DNA of 64,000 nucleotides from positions 76,529 through 140,528 of the forward strand of contig CAZGML010000001.1 of the NCBI GenBank assembly GCA_964526965.1, written 5' to 3'. Positions 16,663 to 25,554 of this stretch are shown piece by piece; positions within the stretch are counted from its first letter, which is position 1, and each line of letters starts with the position of its first letter. The stretch comes from UBA6265 sp964526965. Lineage in GTDB: Bacteria; Chloroflexota; Chloroflexia; Thermomicrobiales; UBA6265. Below the pieces are notes generated by a model, which saw only the letters and a program-made list of their open reading frames with translations, did no database searches and was not told the origin of the DNA. The position numbers and the translations under genes are program-made.

Positions 16663-16690
16663 ACTTTGCTATGCGTAAGAGGTAAAGCAC

Positions 16691-18085
16691 ATGTTTAATG
16701 CCACAGAGCAGAGTCCGTCCAACGACGTTGCTGAACTCGACCTGCTCACAGCAATACGCACAGCTATCGATGCGCGTGACGTCGACGAAGCACGCCGGCT
16801 GGCGAGCCAGATGCTGGATGACGATGCGCTCGAGCTGCTCGAGGATCTCAGTGGCCGGGAGCTGGCTCACCTCTTCGCCATTCTCGGCGAGGAATCGTTG
16901 GGCACCCTCCTCGCCCGACTCGATCACCGCGATGCAGCTGGCATTCTCACGCGAATGTCATCATCGCACGCAGCCGACATTCTCGAATCCATCGACCCGG
17001 ACGATGCCACCGACATCGTGCAGGTCATTAATGCCAGCGATCCTGAATATAGCGAGAACATCCTTGTGGCGATGGACCCCGAGGATGCCGATGAAATTCG
17101 CGAACTGCTACCTTACGGTGAAGAAACCGCCGGCGGCCTGATGACACCGGAGTTCGTGGCGGTGTTTCCGGAAATCCGTGCGGATGAAACCGTCACTGCA
17201 CTGCGCAAACTCGTCGACGAGATCGATAACTTCCAGTACGTCTATGTCATTGATCGCGCTGAAAAGTTGCTCGGCGTACTCTCCCTGCATCGCCTGGTAC
17301 TCAGCCCACCAGAGACACCCGTTGGCAACCTGATGACAACCGACGTCTGGAGCGTGGATGTCGACGAAGACCAGGAAGCGGTAGCCCGCCTTGTAACAGA
17401 GCGGGAACTGCTGGCGCTGCCGGTCATCGATGCGGAGGGACACCTGTTGGGAATTATCACGCGTGAGGATGTCGACGAAATCATCGAGCTCGAGGCAACC
17501 GAGGATATGGAACGCCTTGGTGGTTCGAACCCACTGAATATGCCCTATCTTCGCGCCACTCCAATATTTCTGTTTCGAAAAAGAATCGTATGGCTGATGG
17601 TTCTCTTCTTCGCACAGCTCATCACTGTTTCAATCCAGGAGAATTATGAGGCCCTGCTGGCCCAGGTGACCCTCCTCGCGGTCTTCATCCCAATCCTGAT
17701 TGGTACCGGCGGTAACGTCGGCTCACAAACAGTCTCGACTCTCATCCGTGCTATTGCCGTCGGCGAGGTTCAGACCAATCACCTTGTACGCATCATCACC
17801 AAGGAAATGATGACAGGCGCGCTACTTGGCGTGGTTATGGGCGCATTGATGTTCGGTCGTGCCCTGCTGGTCGGCGACGGAAGCACTCAACTCGCCTTGG
17901 TGGTTGGGCTTACGATCATGATCCTGACGGTTTGGGCGGCTACGGTGGGCGCCCTGATCCCAATCGTATTAAACAAACTCAAAATGGATCCGGCTGTCGT
18001 TTCTGCGCCGTTCATTAGTTCTCTCGTCGATGGCACGGGGCTCATTATCTACTTCACACTTGCGCAACTCATCTTGCACATCTGA
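16691..18085 (+). CDS. mgtE: Magnesium transporter MgtE
   Basis: A 464-residue inner-membrane magnesium channel. The N-terminal MgtE domain (about 20-130, with GRELAHLFAILGEE and LPYGEETAGGLMTPEFV) is followed by two CBS domains (about 140-265) that sense cytoplasmic magnesium, a connecting helix (LEATEDMERLGG), and five membrane spans (about 290-464) with the conserved GTGGNVGSQTVSTLIR pore motif and the terminal DGTGLIIYF. The ATG follows GAGGTAAAG. It is the first gene of a likely three-gene unit and carries a long structured leader. Confidence 0.96.
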   Translation: MFNATEQSPSNDVAELDLLTAIRTAIDARDVDEARRLASQMLDDDALELLEDLSGRELAHLFAILGEESLGTLLARLDHRDAAGILTRMSSSHAADILESIDPDDATDIVQVINASDPEYSENILVAMDPEDADEIRELLPYGEETAGGLMTPEFVAVFPEIRADETVTALRKLVDEIDNFQYVYVIDRAEKLLGVLSLHRLVLSPPETPVGNLMTTDVWSVDVDEDQEAVARLVTERELLALPVIDAEGHLLGIITREDVDEIIELEATEDMERLGGSNPLNMPYLRATPIFLFRKRIVWLMVLFFAQLITVSIQENYEALLAQVTLLAVFIPILIGTGGNVGSQTVSTLIRAIAVGEVQTNHLVRIITKEMMTGALLGVVMGALMFGRALLVGDGSTQLALVVGLTIMILTVWAATVGALIPIVLNKLKMDPAVVSAPFISSLVDGTGLIIYFTLAQLILHI

Positions 18086-18133
18086 TGGACCTGAACGATG
18101 CAATGGCAAACCCGGGAATAACACGAGGCGGAT

Positions 18134-18916
18134 ATGGATAACGCCAATTTGAGAATCGCCAGCCGGGCGCTAAACCTCGCTGCAGACGTCACGACCACGA
18201 GGCAAAGCCTGGTTTTGCTGGGGATGACAGCCGTCTCGTTGCTCGCAATGCCGGAGTCGGTTTCGGGCTGGACCCTGGTTTGGATAGTCGTCTCCGCCCT
18301 GCTGGCAACGATCACGCTAGTGAACATTTACAAAGCAGACCAGATCGAATCGCCCGCTGAATCCCTGCCTCATATTGGAATCGGATTCGGTGCCGGATTG
18401 TTAGCCGTCATTATCTCGATGATCGTTCGGCCGATTTCTGGCATGTTCCTGGCAGTTGTGCTGATCCTGCTTTCCATCGCGTTTCGTCGACGTCCGTTTG
18501 TGACGGTCACACTTAGCGTAATCGCCATACCGTGGTGGGTTTGGTTGACGGCAAGTTCCTGGCGTTGGGAACTGTTGATTCTGGTGCCAATCGTAGGGCT
18601 GGGATTGATCGCCGCGAGCCACATTCTCGATACGCACACCTGGCCAGAAGGGCAAGAACGGATTCTTCCGGAGCGGGCGCACCGCGCTGCCGCCTGGATG
18701 ATGATCGCCCTTACCGGCATCCTGATCATGGTGGCTGGCCTGATCATGGATGTCAGTCGGCCATGGTTAGCCCTGGCCGGAATCGTTCTGGCTGCTGCAA
18801 TACCACTAGAGGCAGGGTTTGGCACCACGAGTGAGGGTTCGGCCAAACCTGGATTGCGCATCGTGAGCAGCGCGTTTCTTGTGGCTGTTGCATGTTGGTT
18901 GATTGGCATCACATGA
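18134..18916 (+). CDS. Polytopic membrane protein of unknown function
   Basis: A 260-residue protein with about eight hydrophobic spans and no recognisable catalytic motif. It begins 48 bases after mgtE and ends with an ATGA overlap with the cupin-like gene, so it probably belongs to the mgtE transcript. The only conserved-looking soluble stretch is HTWPEGQERILPERAHRA between spans. I do not recognise the family. Confidence 0.65.
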   Translation: MDNANLRIASRALNLAADVTTTRQSLVLLGMTAVSLLAMPESVSGWTLVWIVVSALLATITLVNIYKADQIESPAESLPHIGIGFGAGLLAVIISMIVRPISGMFLAVVLILLSIAFRRRPFVTVTLSVIAIPWWVWLTASSWRWELLILVPIVGLGLIAASHILDTHTWPEGQERILPERAHRAAAWMMIALTGILIMVAGLIMDVSRPWLALAGIVLAAAIPLEAGFGTTSEGSAKPGLRIVSSAFLVAVACWLIGIT

Positions 18917-19569
18917 GGCCGTATTTCCCTATTCCCCGCTTTGTGCAGGGCGAGCAGCACTCCGCCCTCATTCGCCGTGCATTACGTCGTGATATTGAGC
19001 CCGAGATACAACGACTCGACCTGGTCACAACCACCCAACTGCGAATCAGCCTCGAAGATAGCGGCCTGCAGCCGGTGGAGCACACCGCCGAAGGCGATAC
19101 CTGCGTTCATGTTCTCTATCAATCGGGTGAAGAAAATTCCCGTATCGAAATCGGTGGAGAACAGCACGCAATAACACCCGGCGATTTTGCCTGGGTTCCT
19201 GCCGGGGACACGTGGCAGCTTTCATCCGATCAGCTGGCAATCACTATCAGCGTGCGCTCAAACTCCCTTGCCTTGCCAATTGACCCGACACACGGCGAGT
19301 ATCGATTCGATGGCTACAACCGCGAGACTGTCGCACCAGCGGCATCGGGAGTGTCGCTGAGTCGGTGGAAAGTTACGCAGCCGTTGACATTGCCCGGAGC
19401 AGACACCGACCGCATTCTTATCGGACTCTGGAACGATCTCGCCGTGCAGTATCCGGGTGGTGTCAGTATGCTGCAGCAGGGCAAGGCATGTGTGATTCGA
19501 CCCGGCAGCGATGGCGTGGCGCTGGTGCCGGACGGGCTCGCCTACGTGTTGGCTATCGAGACTCGGTAG
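18913..19569 (+). CDS. Cupin-like protein
   Basis: A 218-residue cytoplasmic protein with the beta-barrel rhythm of a cupin: EHTAEGDTCVHVLYQSGEE, then GGEQHAITPGDFAWVPAGD, which resembles cupin motifs 1 and 2 (G-x-G/H-x-W-VPAG). The C-terminal half is a second, less typical barrel. The metal-binding histidines of classical cupins are only partly present, so an enzymatic role is uncertain. The ATG at 18913 overlaps the preceding stop codon (ATGA). It converges with the DUF1801 gene with only two bases between. Confidence 0.55.
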   Translation: MRPYFPIPRFVQGEQHSALIRRALRRDIEPEIQRLDLVTTTQLRISLEDSGLQPVEHTAEGDTCVHVLYQSGEENSRIEIGGEQHAITPGDFAWVPAGDTWQLSSDQLAITISVRSNSLALPIDPTHGEYRFDGYNRETVAPAASGVSLSRWKVTQPLTLPGADTDRILIGLWNDLAVQYPGGVSMLQQGKACVIRPGSDGVALVPDGLAYVLAIETR

Positions 19570-19571
19570 CG

Positions 19572-19990
19572 TCAGGTTTCAACGTGGAATTCGGCCATGG
19601 TTCGCTGGTAGGAATCGCGAATGAGTTGCCGTAGAACATCTTCATCCACAGCATCCAGCTGCTTGATATAGAGACACGCCTTGCCGCCCTTGTACGGGCC
19701 GAGGCGATCGAGCAGGTCGGGATAGACATCTTCGTAGCCACCAACGAGGTACAGGACCTGGTGCGCCTTGCGTGGGCTAAACGCCGCTGCCGGGGCATCA
19801 CCCTCTCGTCCGGACGCGTACTTGTAGTGATACGAACCAAACCCGATGATGCTGGGGCCGTACATGTACGGCTCTTCGCCAGTTTCCTCGCGATGGATCT
19901 CAAGCAGGCGCCAGGCATCTGCGCGGCGAACATCGTCCTCAACCGTTGCGATGAAATCCTTTGGATCGACTTGTTGGTGGATTTCGCCAT
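19572..19990 (-). CDS. DUF1801 protein with an apparent frameshift near its start
   Basis: The frame from 19865 down clearly encodes the end of a DUF1801 protein (MYGPSIIGFGSYHYKYASGR, then FSPRKAHQVLYL). Reading the same frame upstream continues the family without a break (VDPKDFIATVEDDVRRADAW, then RLLEIHREETGEEP) but meets no ATG. The only good start, an ATG at 19990 with GGGAG five bases upstream, gives MAKSTNK in a different frame. A one-base change within about 19968-19990 would join the two. This is a sequencing error, a recent disruption, or a programmed shift. DUF1801 proteins are small cytoplasmic proteins of unknown function. It lies 12 bases after the DDN-family gene. Confidence 0.7.
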
Positions 19991-20002
19991 TGTGACTCCC
20001 GA

Positions 20003-20425
20003 TTATGCGTGCTGCAGGACAAACACAGGATGTTTGTCAAGGATAGCGCGAAGTTCCTCATCCGAGGCAGATTTGTCAACACCCATGAATCCGCGCACCT
20101 GCCAGCTCCAGCGATCGAGATAGGCCCGCATCACGGCCAACTTCTCCTCGGGATCTGTGACCTCTTCGGCGTGGTACCTGGCCCGATGCTTGCCACGATG
20201 AAGTTGCAGGTGCCCGTTCTCTCGCACGTTTTTCACCCAGTTAGAGGCGCCATGCGGGCTGAGCAGGTACTTGTTTCCATCCAGATCAAGTACGTTGACA
20301 ACAAGCGAACGCGGCTTACCGCTCTTGCGGCCACGAACCGTTAACACCATGGCACCCTTGAGATTCAACCCGAGGTTACCTACCAATACTTTCGCAACGC
20401 TATTCACGATTTTCGTCGGGTTCAT
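20003..20425 (-). CDS. DDN-family (F420-type) nitroreductase
   Basis: A 140-residue split-barrel protein of the deazaflavin (F420)-dependent nitroreductase family. The family's early motif VLTVRGRKSGKPRSLVVNV and the middle motif YLLSPHGASNWVKNVRENG are both present, as is the RAYLDRW region. Members reduce quinones and nitro compounds with F420H2. This implies that the organism makes F420, although no F420 biosynthesis gene is in the window. It stands upstream of the DUF1801 gene on the same strand. Confidence 0.85.
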   Translation of the reverse strand: MNPTKIVNSVAKVLVGNLGLNLKGAMVLTVRGRKSGKPRSLVVNVLDLDGNKYLLSPHGASNWVKNVRENGHLQLHRGKHRARYHAEEVTDPEEKLAVMRAYLDRWSWQVRGFMGVDKSASDEELRAILDKHPVFVLQHA

Positions 20426-20529
20426 TTGGCGTACTCCATTTCCATTCGGGTAAACATCGATATCCGAATTATCTACGCCAGAAAGAAAAGAGTGCGTCAG
20501 GAGTTTGTCGAACGCGTGCGGGATCAGGT

Positions 20530-21105
20530 TTAGAGGGTACGGGCAACAGCCTTGGCGATGGTGGCAAGCGTTTCGCTCACGCCAATGCCGCGAATCGCCA
20601 TCGCCTGCACCACTGGCCAGGCGTGGAGATTGAGCGGATCGGCGACTTCTGCCACCGGACGAGCGTCCACCAAATCGGTTTTGTTCACCTGCAAAACGAT
20701 CGGCATGGATGAGGAATCCTTGCTGTAATGTTCGAGGTGTTCGTGCAATTCATCCATGCTGGCCTGGTTTTCGTCTTGCTTGGCAGGGTTAGCATCGGCA
20801 ACAAAAACAATGCCGTCTGCGCCACCGAGGATCGCACGCCGGGTACGAACGTAATCCTCCTGACCGGGCACGGTGTAGAGGTGGAAGCGAATGCTCCAGC
20901 CGCCGACCTCGATCTCCTGAATCGGCATGAGGTCGAAAAAGAGCGTCCGCTCATCCACAGTATCGATCGAGCGCATCGGCCCACGGGATTCCTGTGGCAG
21001 GCGGCTGTGCACGTTGGTCAGATTCGTGGTTTTCCCGCTCTGGGCGGGACCGTAATAGACGATCTTGGTATCGATCCGGTGGTTGCGAACATCAATGGCT
21101 GCCAT
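20530..21105 (-). CDS. MglA-like small Ras-type GTPase
   Basis: A 191-residue bacterial Ras-like GTPase. The P-loop is YYGPAQSGKTTNL (about 18-30), switch regions include TLFFDLMP and the G3-like motif YTVPGQEDY, and the G4 motif is QVNKTDL. The motif PGQ rather than DTAG is typical of the MglA group, which in other bacteria sets cell polarity or gliding direction. No MglB-like roadblock partner is seen next to it. It starts three bases after purM and is likely cotranslated. Confidence 0.85.
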   Translation of the reverse strand: MAAIDVRNHRIDTKIVYYGPAQSGKTTNLTNVHSRLPQESRGPMRSIDTVDERTLFFDLMPIQEIEVGGWSIRFHLYTVPGQEDYVRTRRAILGGADGIVFVADANPAKQDENQASMDELHEHLEHYSKDSSSMPIVLQVNKTDLVDARPVAEVADPLNLHAWPVVQAMAIRGIGVSETLATIAKAVARTL

Positions 21106-21108
21106 AGG

Positions 21109-22167
21109 TTACACAAACAACCCCTGTACGGCGCTTTCGTCGCTGGTTACGCGTGGGATAACGCGACCTATGGGCACAGCGGAGTCGATCTCTCCGAGCA
21201 CCTCCATGGCATCTTCCGGCTTCACAACGAGCACAAAACCAATGCCCATGTTCAGCGTGCGATAGCGCTCTTCCTCGCCAAGGACGGCCTGTTCGACGAG
21301 ATAGTCGAATATCGGCAGGGACTCCCAGCTGTTCGGATCGAGCACGGCAATCGCCGTTTCGGGCAATGTGCGCGGGAGGTTATCGGTGAGGCCGCCGCCT
21401 GTGATGTGCGCCATACCACGGATGAGACCGCGATCGAGGAGCGGCATCACGTCCGGGAGATAACTACGGTGACTCTCGATAAGCGCTTTGCCCAGCGTCA
21501 TTTCCGAGTTCGGCAAAGGTTGGGCAAGGATCGCTGCGTCGCGTTCACGGTCGCCCGTGAGCCCAATCGCCTTTCGCGCCAGGGAGTACCCGTTGGTATG
21601 GAGCCCGGTACTTGGCAGGCCGATGATGATGTCGCCTTCTTCGATCTGCGAGCCGTCGACGATTCGATCCTCGGTGACGGAACCGACGATGAAGCCGGCG
21701 AGATCATACTCTCCCTCCGGATACATATCCGGCATCTCGGCGGTTTCACCACCAAGCAGCGCGGTCTCGTTCACCTTACAGGCGTCTGCAATACCGCCGA
21801 TAACGTTCTCGACGATGTCGCCATCCAGCTTGCCCGTTGCAAAGTAATCGAGGAAGAAAAGCGGTTTCGCGCCGAGCGCCAGGATATCGTTAACGCAGTG
21901 GTTGACGATGTCGCGACCGACGGACGCATGCGCCTCGCCCCCAAGCAGGAACGCCAGCCGCAGCTTGGTGCCAACACCATCGGCGCTCGCCACCAGGATT
22001 TGGTCGGCTGGACCTTCCATTTTCCAGGTGCCACCGAAATGGCCGATGGGGCCGGCGCTGGAACCGAGCGTACTGGCGACACGCTCCTTCATGCGATCGA
22101 TCGCGTTCATTTTGGCGTCGATATCAACACCGGCGTCTTTGTAGCTGATAGGGGTGCGGGGATCCAT
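21109..22167 (-). CDS. purM: Phosphoribosylformylglycinamidine cyclo-ligase
   Basis: A 352-residue AIR synthetase catalysing the fifth step of purine synthesis. Motifs include SYKDAGVDIDA at the N-terminus, DQILVASADGVGTKLRLA, the LGGETAEMPDMY loop, LPSTGLHTNGYSL and GMAHITGGGLTDNLPRTLP. Length matches the family. It lies downstream of hflX, separated by a hairpin, and upstream of the GTPase gene. No other pur gene is nearby. Confidence 0.95.
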   Translation of the reverse strand: MDPRTPISYKDAGVDIDAKMNAIDRMKERVASTLGSSAGPIGHFGGTWKMEGPADQILVASADGVGTKLRLAFLLGGEAHASVGRDIVNHCVNDILALGAKPLFFLDYFATGKLDGDIVENVIGGIADACKVNETALLGGETAEMPDMYPEGEYDLAGFIVGSVTEDRIVDGSQIEEGDIIIGLPSTGLHTNGYSLARKAIGLTGDRERDAAILAQPLPNSEMTLGKALIESHRSYLPDVMPLLDRGLIRGMAHITGGGLTDNLPRTLPETAIAVLDPNSWESLPIFDYLVEQAVLGEEERYRTLNMGIGFVLVVKPEDAMEVLGEIDSAVPIGRVIPRVTSDESAVQGLFV

Positions 22168-22186
22168 GCATGTCCTTGTAGAAACG

Positions 22187-22213
22187 CTGCGGGGATTCTC
22201 TTCATCCCCGCAG
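22187..22213 (-). terminator. Hairpin between hflX and purM
   Basis: CTGCGGGGAT (22187-22196) pairs perfectly with ATCCCCGCAG (22204-22213). Read on the minus strand it is followed by CGTTTC, a short T run. It may partly end hflX transcription before purM. Confidence 0.6.
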
Positions 22214-22245
22214 GCCGGCCGCAGTCGTGCGGAATCAGGTTAAGT

Positions 22246-23631
22246 CTACTGAATTTCGCTGGCAGCGTCTGTATCCAGGTAAGGCGCAAACCGGCCGATT
22301 TCGCGGCTTGGGAGTGAACCGGTTATCACTGTGCCCTTCTCCGTGAAATCACGGTCCAGAACATGCCCCTGCGTATGAAATCGTTCAACCAGATCCGATT
22401 TATCGTACGGAATGGTAGCCACAACGGAGCGGAACCCTTCCTCACGCTCGAGTGTTTCCTCGATGTGGGTGAGGAGTTCCTCGATGTTGATGCCCTTTTC
22501 CGCCGATATCGCAACTGAATCCTCGTTAATGCCGAGTTCTGCCTTCACGACATCGAGATTCTCGAGATGCTTTTGTGGCATCGCGTCGATTTTGTTGAGC
22601 GCATAGAGCACCGGGCGATCATCAACGCCGAGCTCTTCCAGCGTTTCGTTCACGGTGATCACCTGTTCCGGCGCATTGGGATGCGTGAGGTCAACAACGT
22701 GAATAAGCATGGACGCCTCCTCGATCTCCTCGAGCGTGGCGCGGAATGCGGCGATAAGCTGGGTCGGCAGGTTGTTGATGAATCCCACAGTATCGGTCAG
22801 CAACACTTCGCGTCCGCTTGGCAACGTGATGCGGCGAGTGGTGGGATCCAGCGTGGCGAAGAGCTTGTCCTCGGTGAGCACCTCGGCACCGGTGATTCTG
22901 TTCAACAGCGTGCTCTTGCCGGCGTTCGTGTAGCCAACAAGTGAGACGACAGCGATTGGAGCCTTTTTGCGCTGCTTGCGATAGCGTTCGCGATGTTCGT
23001 GGACTTCTTTCAACTGGTCCTTGAGTTGGCTAATACGCTGGTTCGCCATACGGCGGTCGCTCTCCAGCTGGGTTTCACCAGGACCGCGCAGACCCACTGC
23101 CCCACCACCGGCACCACCACCTGCCTGGCGGCTGAGGTGGCTCCACATACGGGTGAGTCGGGGCAAGCGGTATTGCAACTGCGCGAGTTCTACCTGCAGG
23201 CGACCCTCGCGCGTTTGCGCGCGGCGAGCGAAGACATCGAGGATCAGCGCAGTGCGATCGATGACTTTCAGCTCGAGCTCATCTTCCAGGTTGCGTTGCT
23301 GGGCCGGTGTCAGGTCGCCATCTACCAACACCACGTTGTACTCCAGATCATCCTGCAGTTGTTTGATCTCCTGCAGTTTGCCTTTGCCTACGTAGGTACC
23401 TGCATTCGGATGATCCAGCTTTTGGCTCACGGAGCCGACCACATCAACATCGACCGTTTCGGCCAACGCTGCAAGCTCTTCCAGCGAATCGGCAGCGCTC
23501 CAGGTTTGGGTCTGTGTTTCAACGGAAACGAGAAGCGCCCGCTCCCTGTCGGTGGCGGTTGAATGTGTGTGGAGGTCAATATCGAATTGTATGGTCTTTT
23601 CCTTTCGGCGGTGAGCCGATTGGCAAATCAT
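22246..23631 (-). CDS. hflX: Ribosome-associated GTPase HflX
   Basis: About 450-460 residues. The N-terminal HflX domain (ERALLVSVETQTQTWSAADS, then TYVGKGKLQEIKQL) is followed by a Gly-rich coiled linker (QAGGGAGGGAVGLRGPGETQ) and the G domain with GYTNAGKSTLLN, DTVGFI and NKID. HflX splits stalled ribosomes. The start is unclear: no ribosome site precedes the in-frame ATGs at 23652 or 23631, while a good GAAAGGA at 23600-23606 points to an ATA codon at 23592. A C-terminal domain after the G domain is present, as in longer HflX forms. Confidence 0.93.
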   Translation of the reverse strand: MICQSAHRRKEKTIQFDIDLHTHSTATDRERALLVSVETQTQTWSAADSLEELAALAETVDVDVVGSVSQKLDHPNAGTYVGKGKLQEIKQLQDDLEYNVVLVDGDLTPAQQRNLEDELELKVIDRTALILDVFARRAQTREGRLQVELAQLQYRLPRLTRMWSHLSRQAGGGAGGGAVGLRGPGETQLESDRRMANQRISQLKDQLKEVHEHRERYRKQRKKAPIAVVSLVGYTNAGKSTLLNRITGAEVLTEDKLFATLDPTTRRITLPSGREVLLTDTVGFINNLPTQLIAAFRATLEEIEEASMLIHVVDLTHPNAPEQVITVNETLEELGVDDRPVLYALNKIDAMPQKHLENLDVVKAELGINEDSVAISAEKGINIEELLTHIEETLEREEGFRSVVATIPYDKSDLVERFHTQGHVLDRDFTEKGTVITGSLPSREIGRFAPYLDTDAASEIQ

Positions 23632-23696
23632 GAATCGCGCATGATGGTGCAATCATCGGCTGCACCAAAACTGAGTGACGAAACGCCGTTGGTGCG

Positions 23697-25496
23697 TTAT
23701 GCGACCTGGTCTATATCGTGGAAATAAATCATTGTCGTCCTCCTGTCATGCGCAGATAGCGTTAGTTTACCATGCGCTTCTGAGGACTCCGGTAAAACGA
23801 TGGAATTCCGAAGCGAGGACGCCTTCTCCTGCTCCTCGTCCCAGAAGTCAACGGGAGCAACATGGCGCATAACCAGGTTGGCGCCTTCGAGAACGAGGCG
23901 GAAGCAATCGATGCGGATGACGTACTCCTGGTCGGCGCGCTCCTCTGCCAGCGGCTCCACCCGATAGACGATCCATGCCTGATCACCGATGTTGCCGCCC
24001 TCGGTGTTGCCAGCGGCATCCTCCCAAACGGTGATGACGGAATGCTCCTCGAACTCCTCGAGTAAATGAAGCTCATCCAGCACGCACTGTTGCGGGTCGC
24101 CGTGGTGATTGATCACGCTTTCGAACTCGAAGATACTCACGCCGTTTCGCAATCCGATACGTTCGTAGCCCGCGTCAGTGAACTGCTCGTCGACAATCCA
24201 GTCACCACCCGGAGCGGGAATCGACCAGCCAAACTCGGTGCTGCCAAGCTCCGCGTTGTCGACGATCGGTGTCGCTTGCGGCGGGGGAGCGTCCTGAACC
24301 AGCTCAAACGGCGGACACACTACCTGCATTTCAAGGCAGTTGAGCTGATGATCCATGATCCGGTTCGTGACGTTGGTGTCCGGCAGTGTGGAGCCAATGG
24401 ATCGGTAGCCGATAGCGACGACCATATCATCGACCAGCCGAATCTCGACGTTTCCGGAGTAGTTCTGCCCGTTCATGGTGCCGGAGACGCGATACACACC
24501 GAGCACACCCTGCCACGACCATGATTCCCCGACTATGGCGTCGAAATACGGTTCCAGTAGCGATCCGGCCGGGGATCCGTCGGCGACGATATCGAACCAG
24601 GTCGCCGCCGATTCTGCCGAATCGAATTGGCCCAGCCAGGTAGAGATGAGGCCGGTGCCTCCCCCAACCCGCATGGAACTACCGCTCAGGTAGAGCGAGG
24701 TCATGCCGGGTGCCGGCGCTTGACCATCACCATCAAGTTCACCAATTGCCGGTTGCACGGCACCGTCCCGGTAACGATAGAGCCCGTGCACGCCGGTTTG
24801 CTGGCTGTGGGCGAAGTTCGCCGTATTCTCATTCGGGACTAGTGTGAGGGCCATCGGTGAGAGGCCGGACTCACCGGTTGCCCGAATTCGATCAAGCCGT
24901 TCCAGCGTTGCCTCAACCACAAGGATATGCTCGGTTTCGTCGGGGGCGCCGGTGGCATCCATCGCAACAATTTCGATAACCACATTGCCATCACTCACCA
25001 GGGTGCGTAACTGGTCGCCGCCCTCTCCCACCAGCGTGATCGTGTACGCGCCATCCACTGCCGGTTCGATCTCGTTCACGAAGGCAGTGTTTGCGTAGTT
25101 CAGCAGGAGATCATGGAACTCGCTAGCGCCCGAGGATTCTTCAAAGAGATACACGGTAGTTTGCAAAAGGGCGAGGATGGGCGAATCCTGATGCGCGCGA
25201 TCTTCGGGCAACACCAGATCGAGCACGTAGGCGCGGGAAAGGCCGTAATCGACAATTAATTCCGCGACGCTCGTTTCATCCAGGTTACGCGGGCCAGCGA
25301 TGAGGCTGGAGGTCTCGTCGATGGAGAGGTATCCACCGGTCAGCACCTGATAGCCATCCTCCGGCAAATGCTGCACGGGCAATGCGATATTCGCCAGATC
25401 CAGGGTCTCGTCGGCCTGTGCGACGGCTGATGCGGAACCGCCGTTCAGCGCGAGAATGATCAGCAGTGCCAACAGAAGGTGCACAGATCTTTGCAT
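23697..25496 (-). CDS. Large secreted protein of unknown function
   Basis: A 599-residue exported protein. The ATG at 25496 has GAGGAGG eight bases upstream, and the following signal peptide (QRSVHLLLALLIILALNG, ending in SAVAQA) confirms it. No catalytic domain is recognised. The body is acidic and contains DEYVIRIDCF-like repeated strand patterns, two Cys pairs (LNCLEMQVVCPPF; QQCVLDELHL) and a Pro-rich segment (PPPQATPIVDN) of the kind seen in other exported proteins here. It lies 58 bases downstream of lgt on the same strand and may be transcribed with it. Confidence 0.7.
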   Translation of the reverse strand: MQRSVHLLLALLIILALNGGSASAVAQADETLDLANIALPVQHLPEDGYQVLTGGYLSIDETSSLIAGPRNLDETSVAELIVDYGLSRAYVLDLVLPEDRAHQDSPILALLQTTVYLFEESSGASEFHDLLLNYANTAFVNEIEPAVDGAYTITLVGEGGDQLRTLVSDGNVVIEIVAMDATGAPDETEHILVVEATLERLDRIRATGESGLSPMALTLVPNENTANFAHSQQTGVHGLYRYRDGAVQPAIGELDGDGQAPAPGMTSLYLSGSSMRVGGGTGLISTWLGQFDSAESAATWFDIVADGSPAGSLLEPYFDAIVGESWSWQGVLGVYRVSGTMNGQNYSGNVEIRLVDDMVVAIGYRSIGSTLPDTNVTNRIMDHQLNCLEMQVVCPPFELVQDAPPPQATPIVDNAELGSTEFGWSIPAPGGDWIVDEQFTDAGYERIGLRNGVSIFEFESVINHHGDPQQCVLDELHLLEEFEEHSVITVWEDAAGNTEGGNIGDQAWIVYRVEPLAEERADQEYVIRIDCFRLVLEGANLVMRHVAPVDFWDEEQEKASSLRNSIVLPESSEAHGKLTLSAHDRRTTMIYFHDIDQVA

Positions 25497-25554
25497 GTTT
25501 ACGTCCTCCTCGACGGGCCCCGAAAGGACCGCGATTAGGCCAAGTGTACCGGAA

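Noticed and set aside
16333..16690. M-box (ykoK) magnesium riboswitch in the mgtE leader
   Set aside because: The location fits, but the conserved M-box segments were not found, so the element is reported only as an unassigned structured leader.
20728..22317. 529-codon open frame on the plus strand over the GTPase and purM genes
   Set aside because: Antisense to two clear genes with intact motifs and lacking a ribosome site or recognisable domain.
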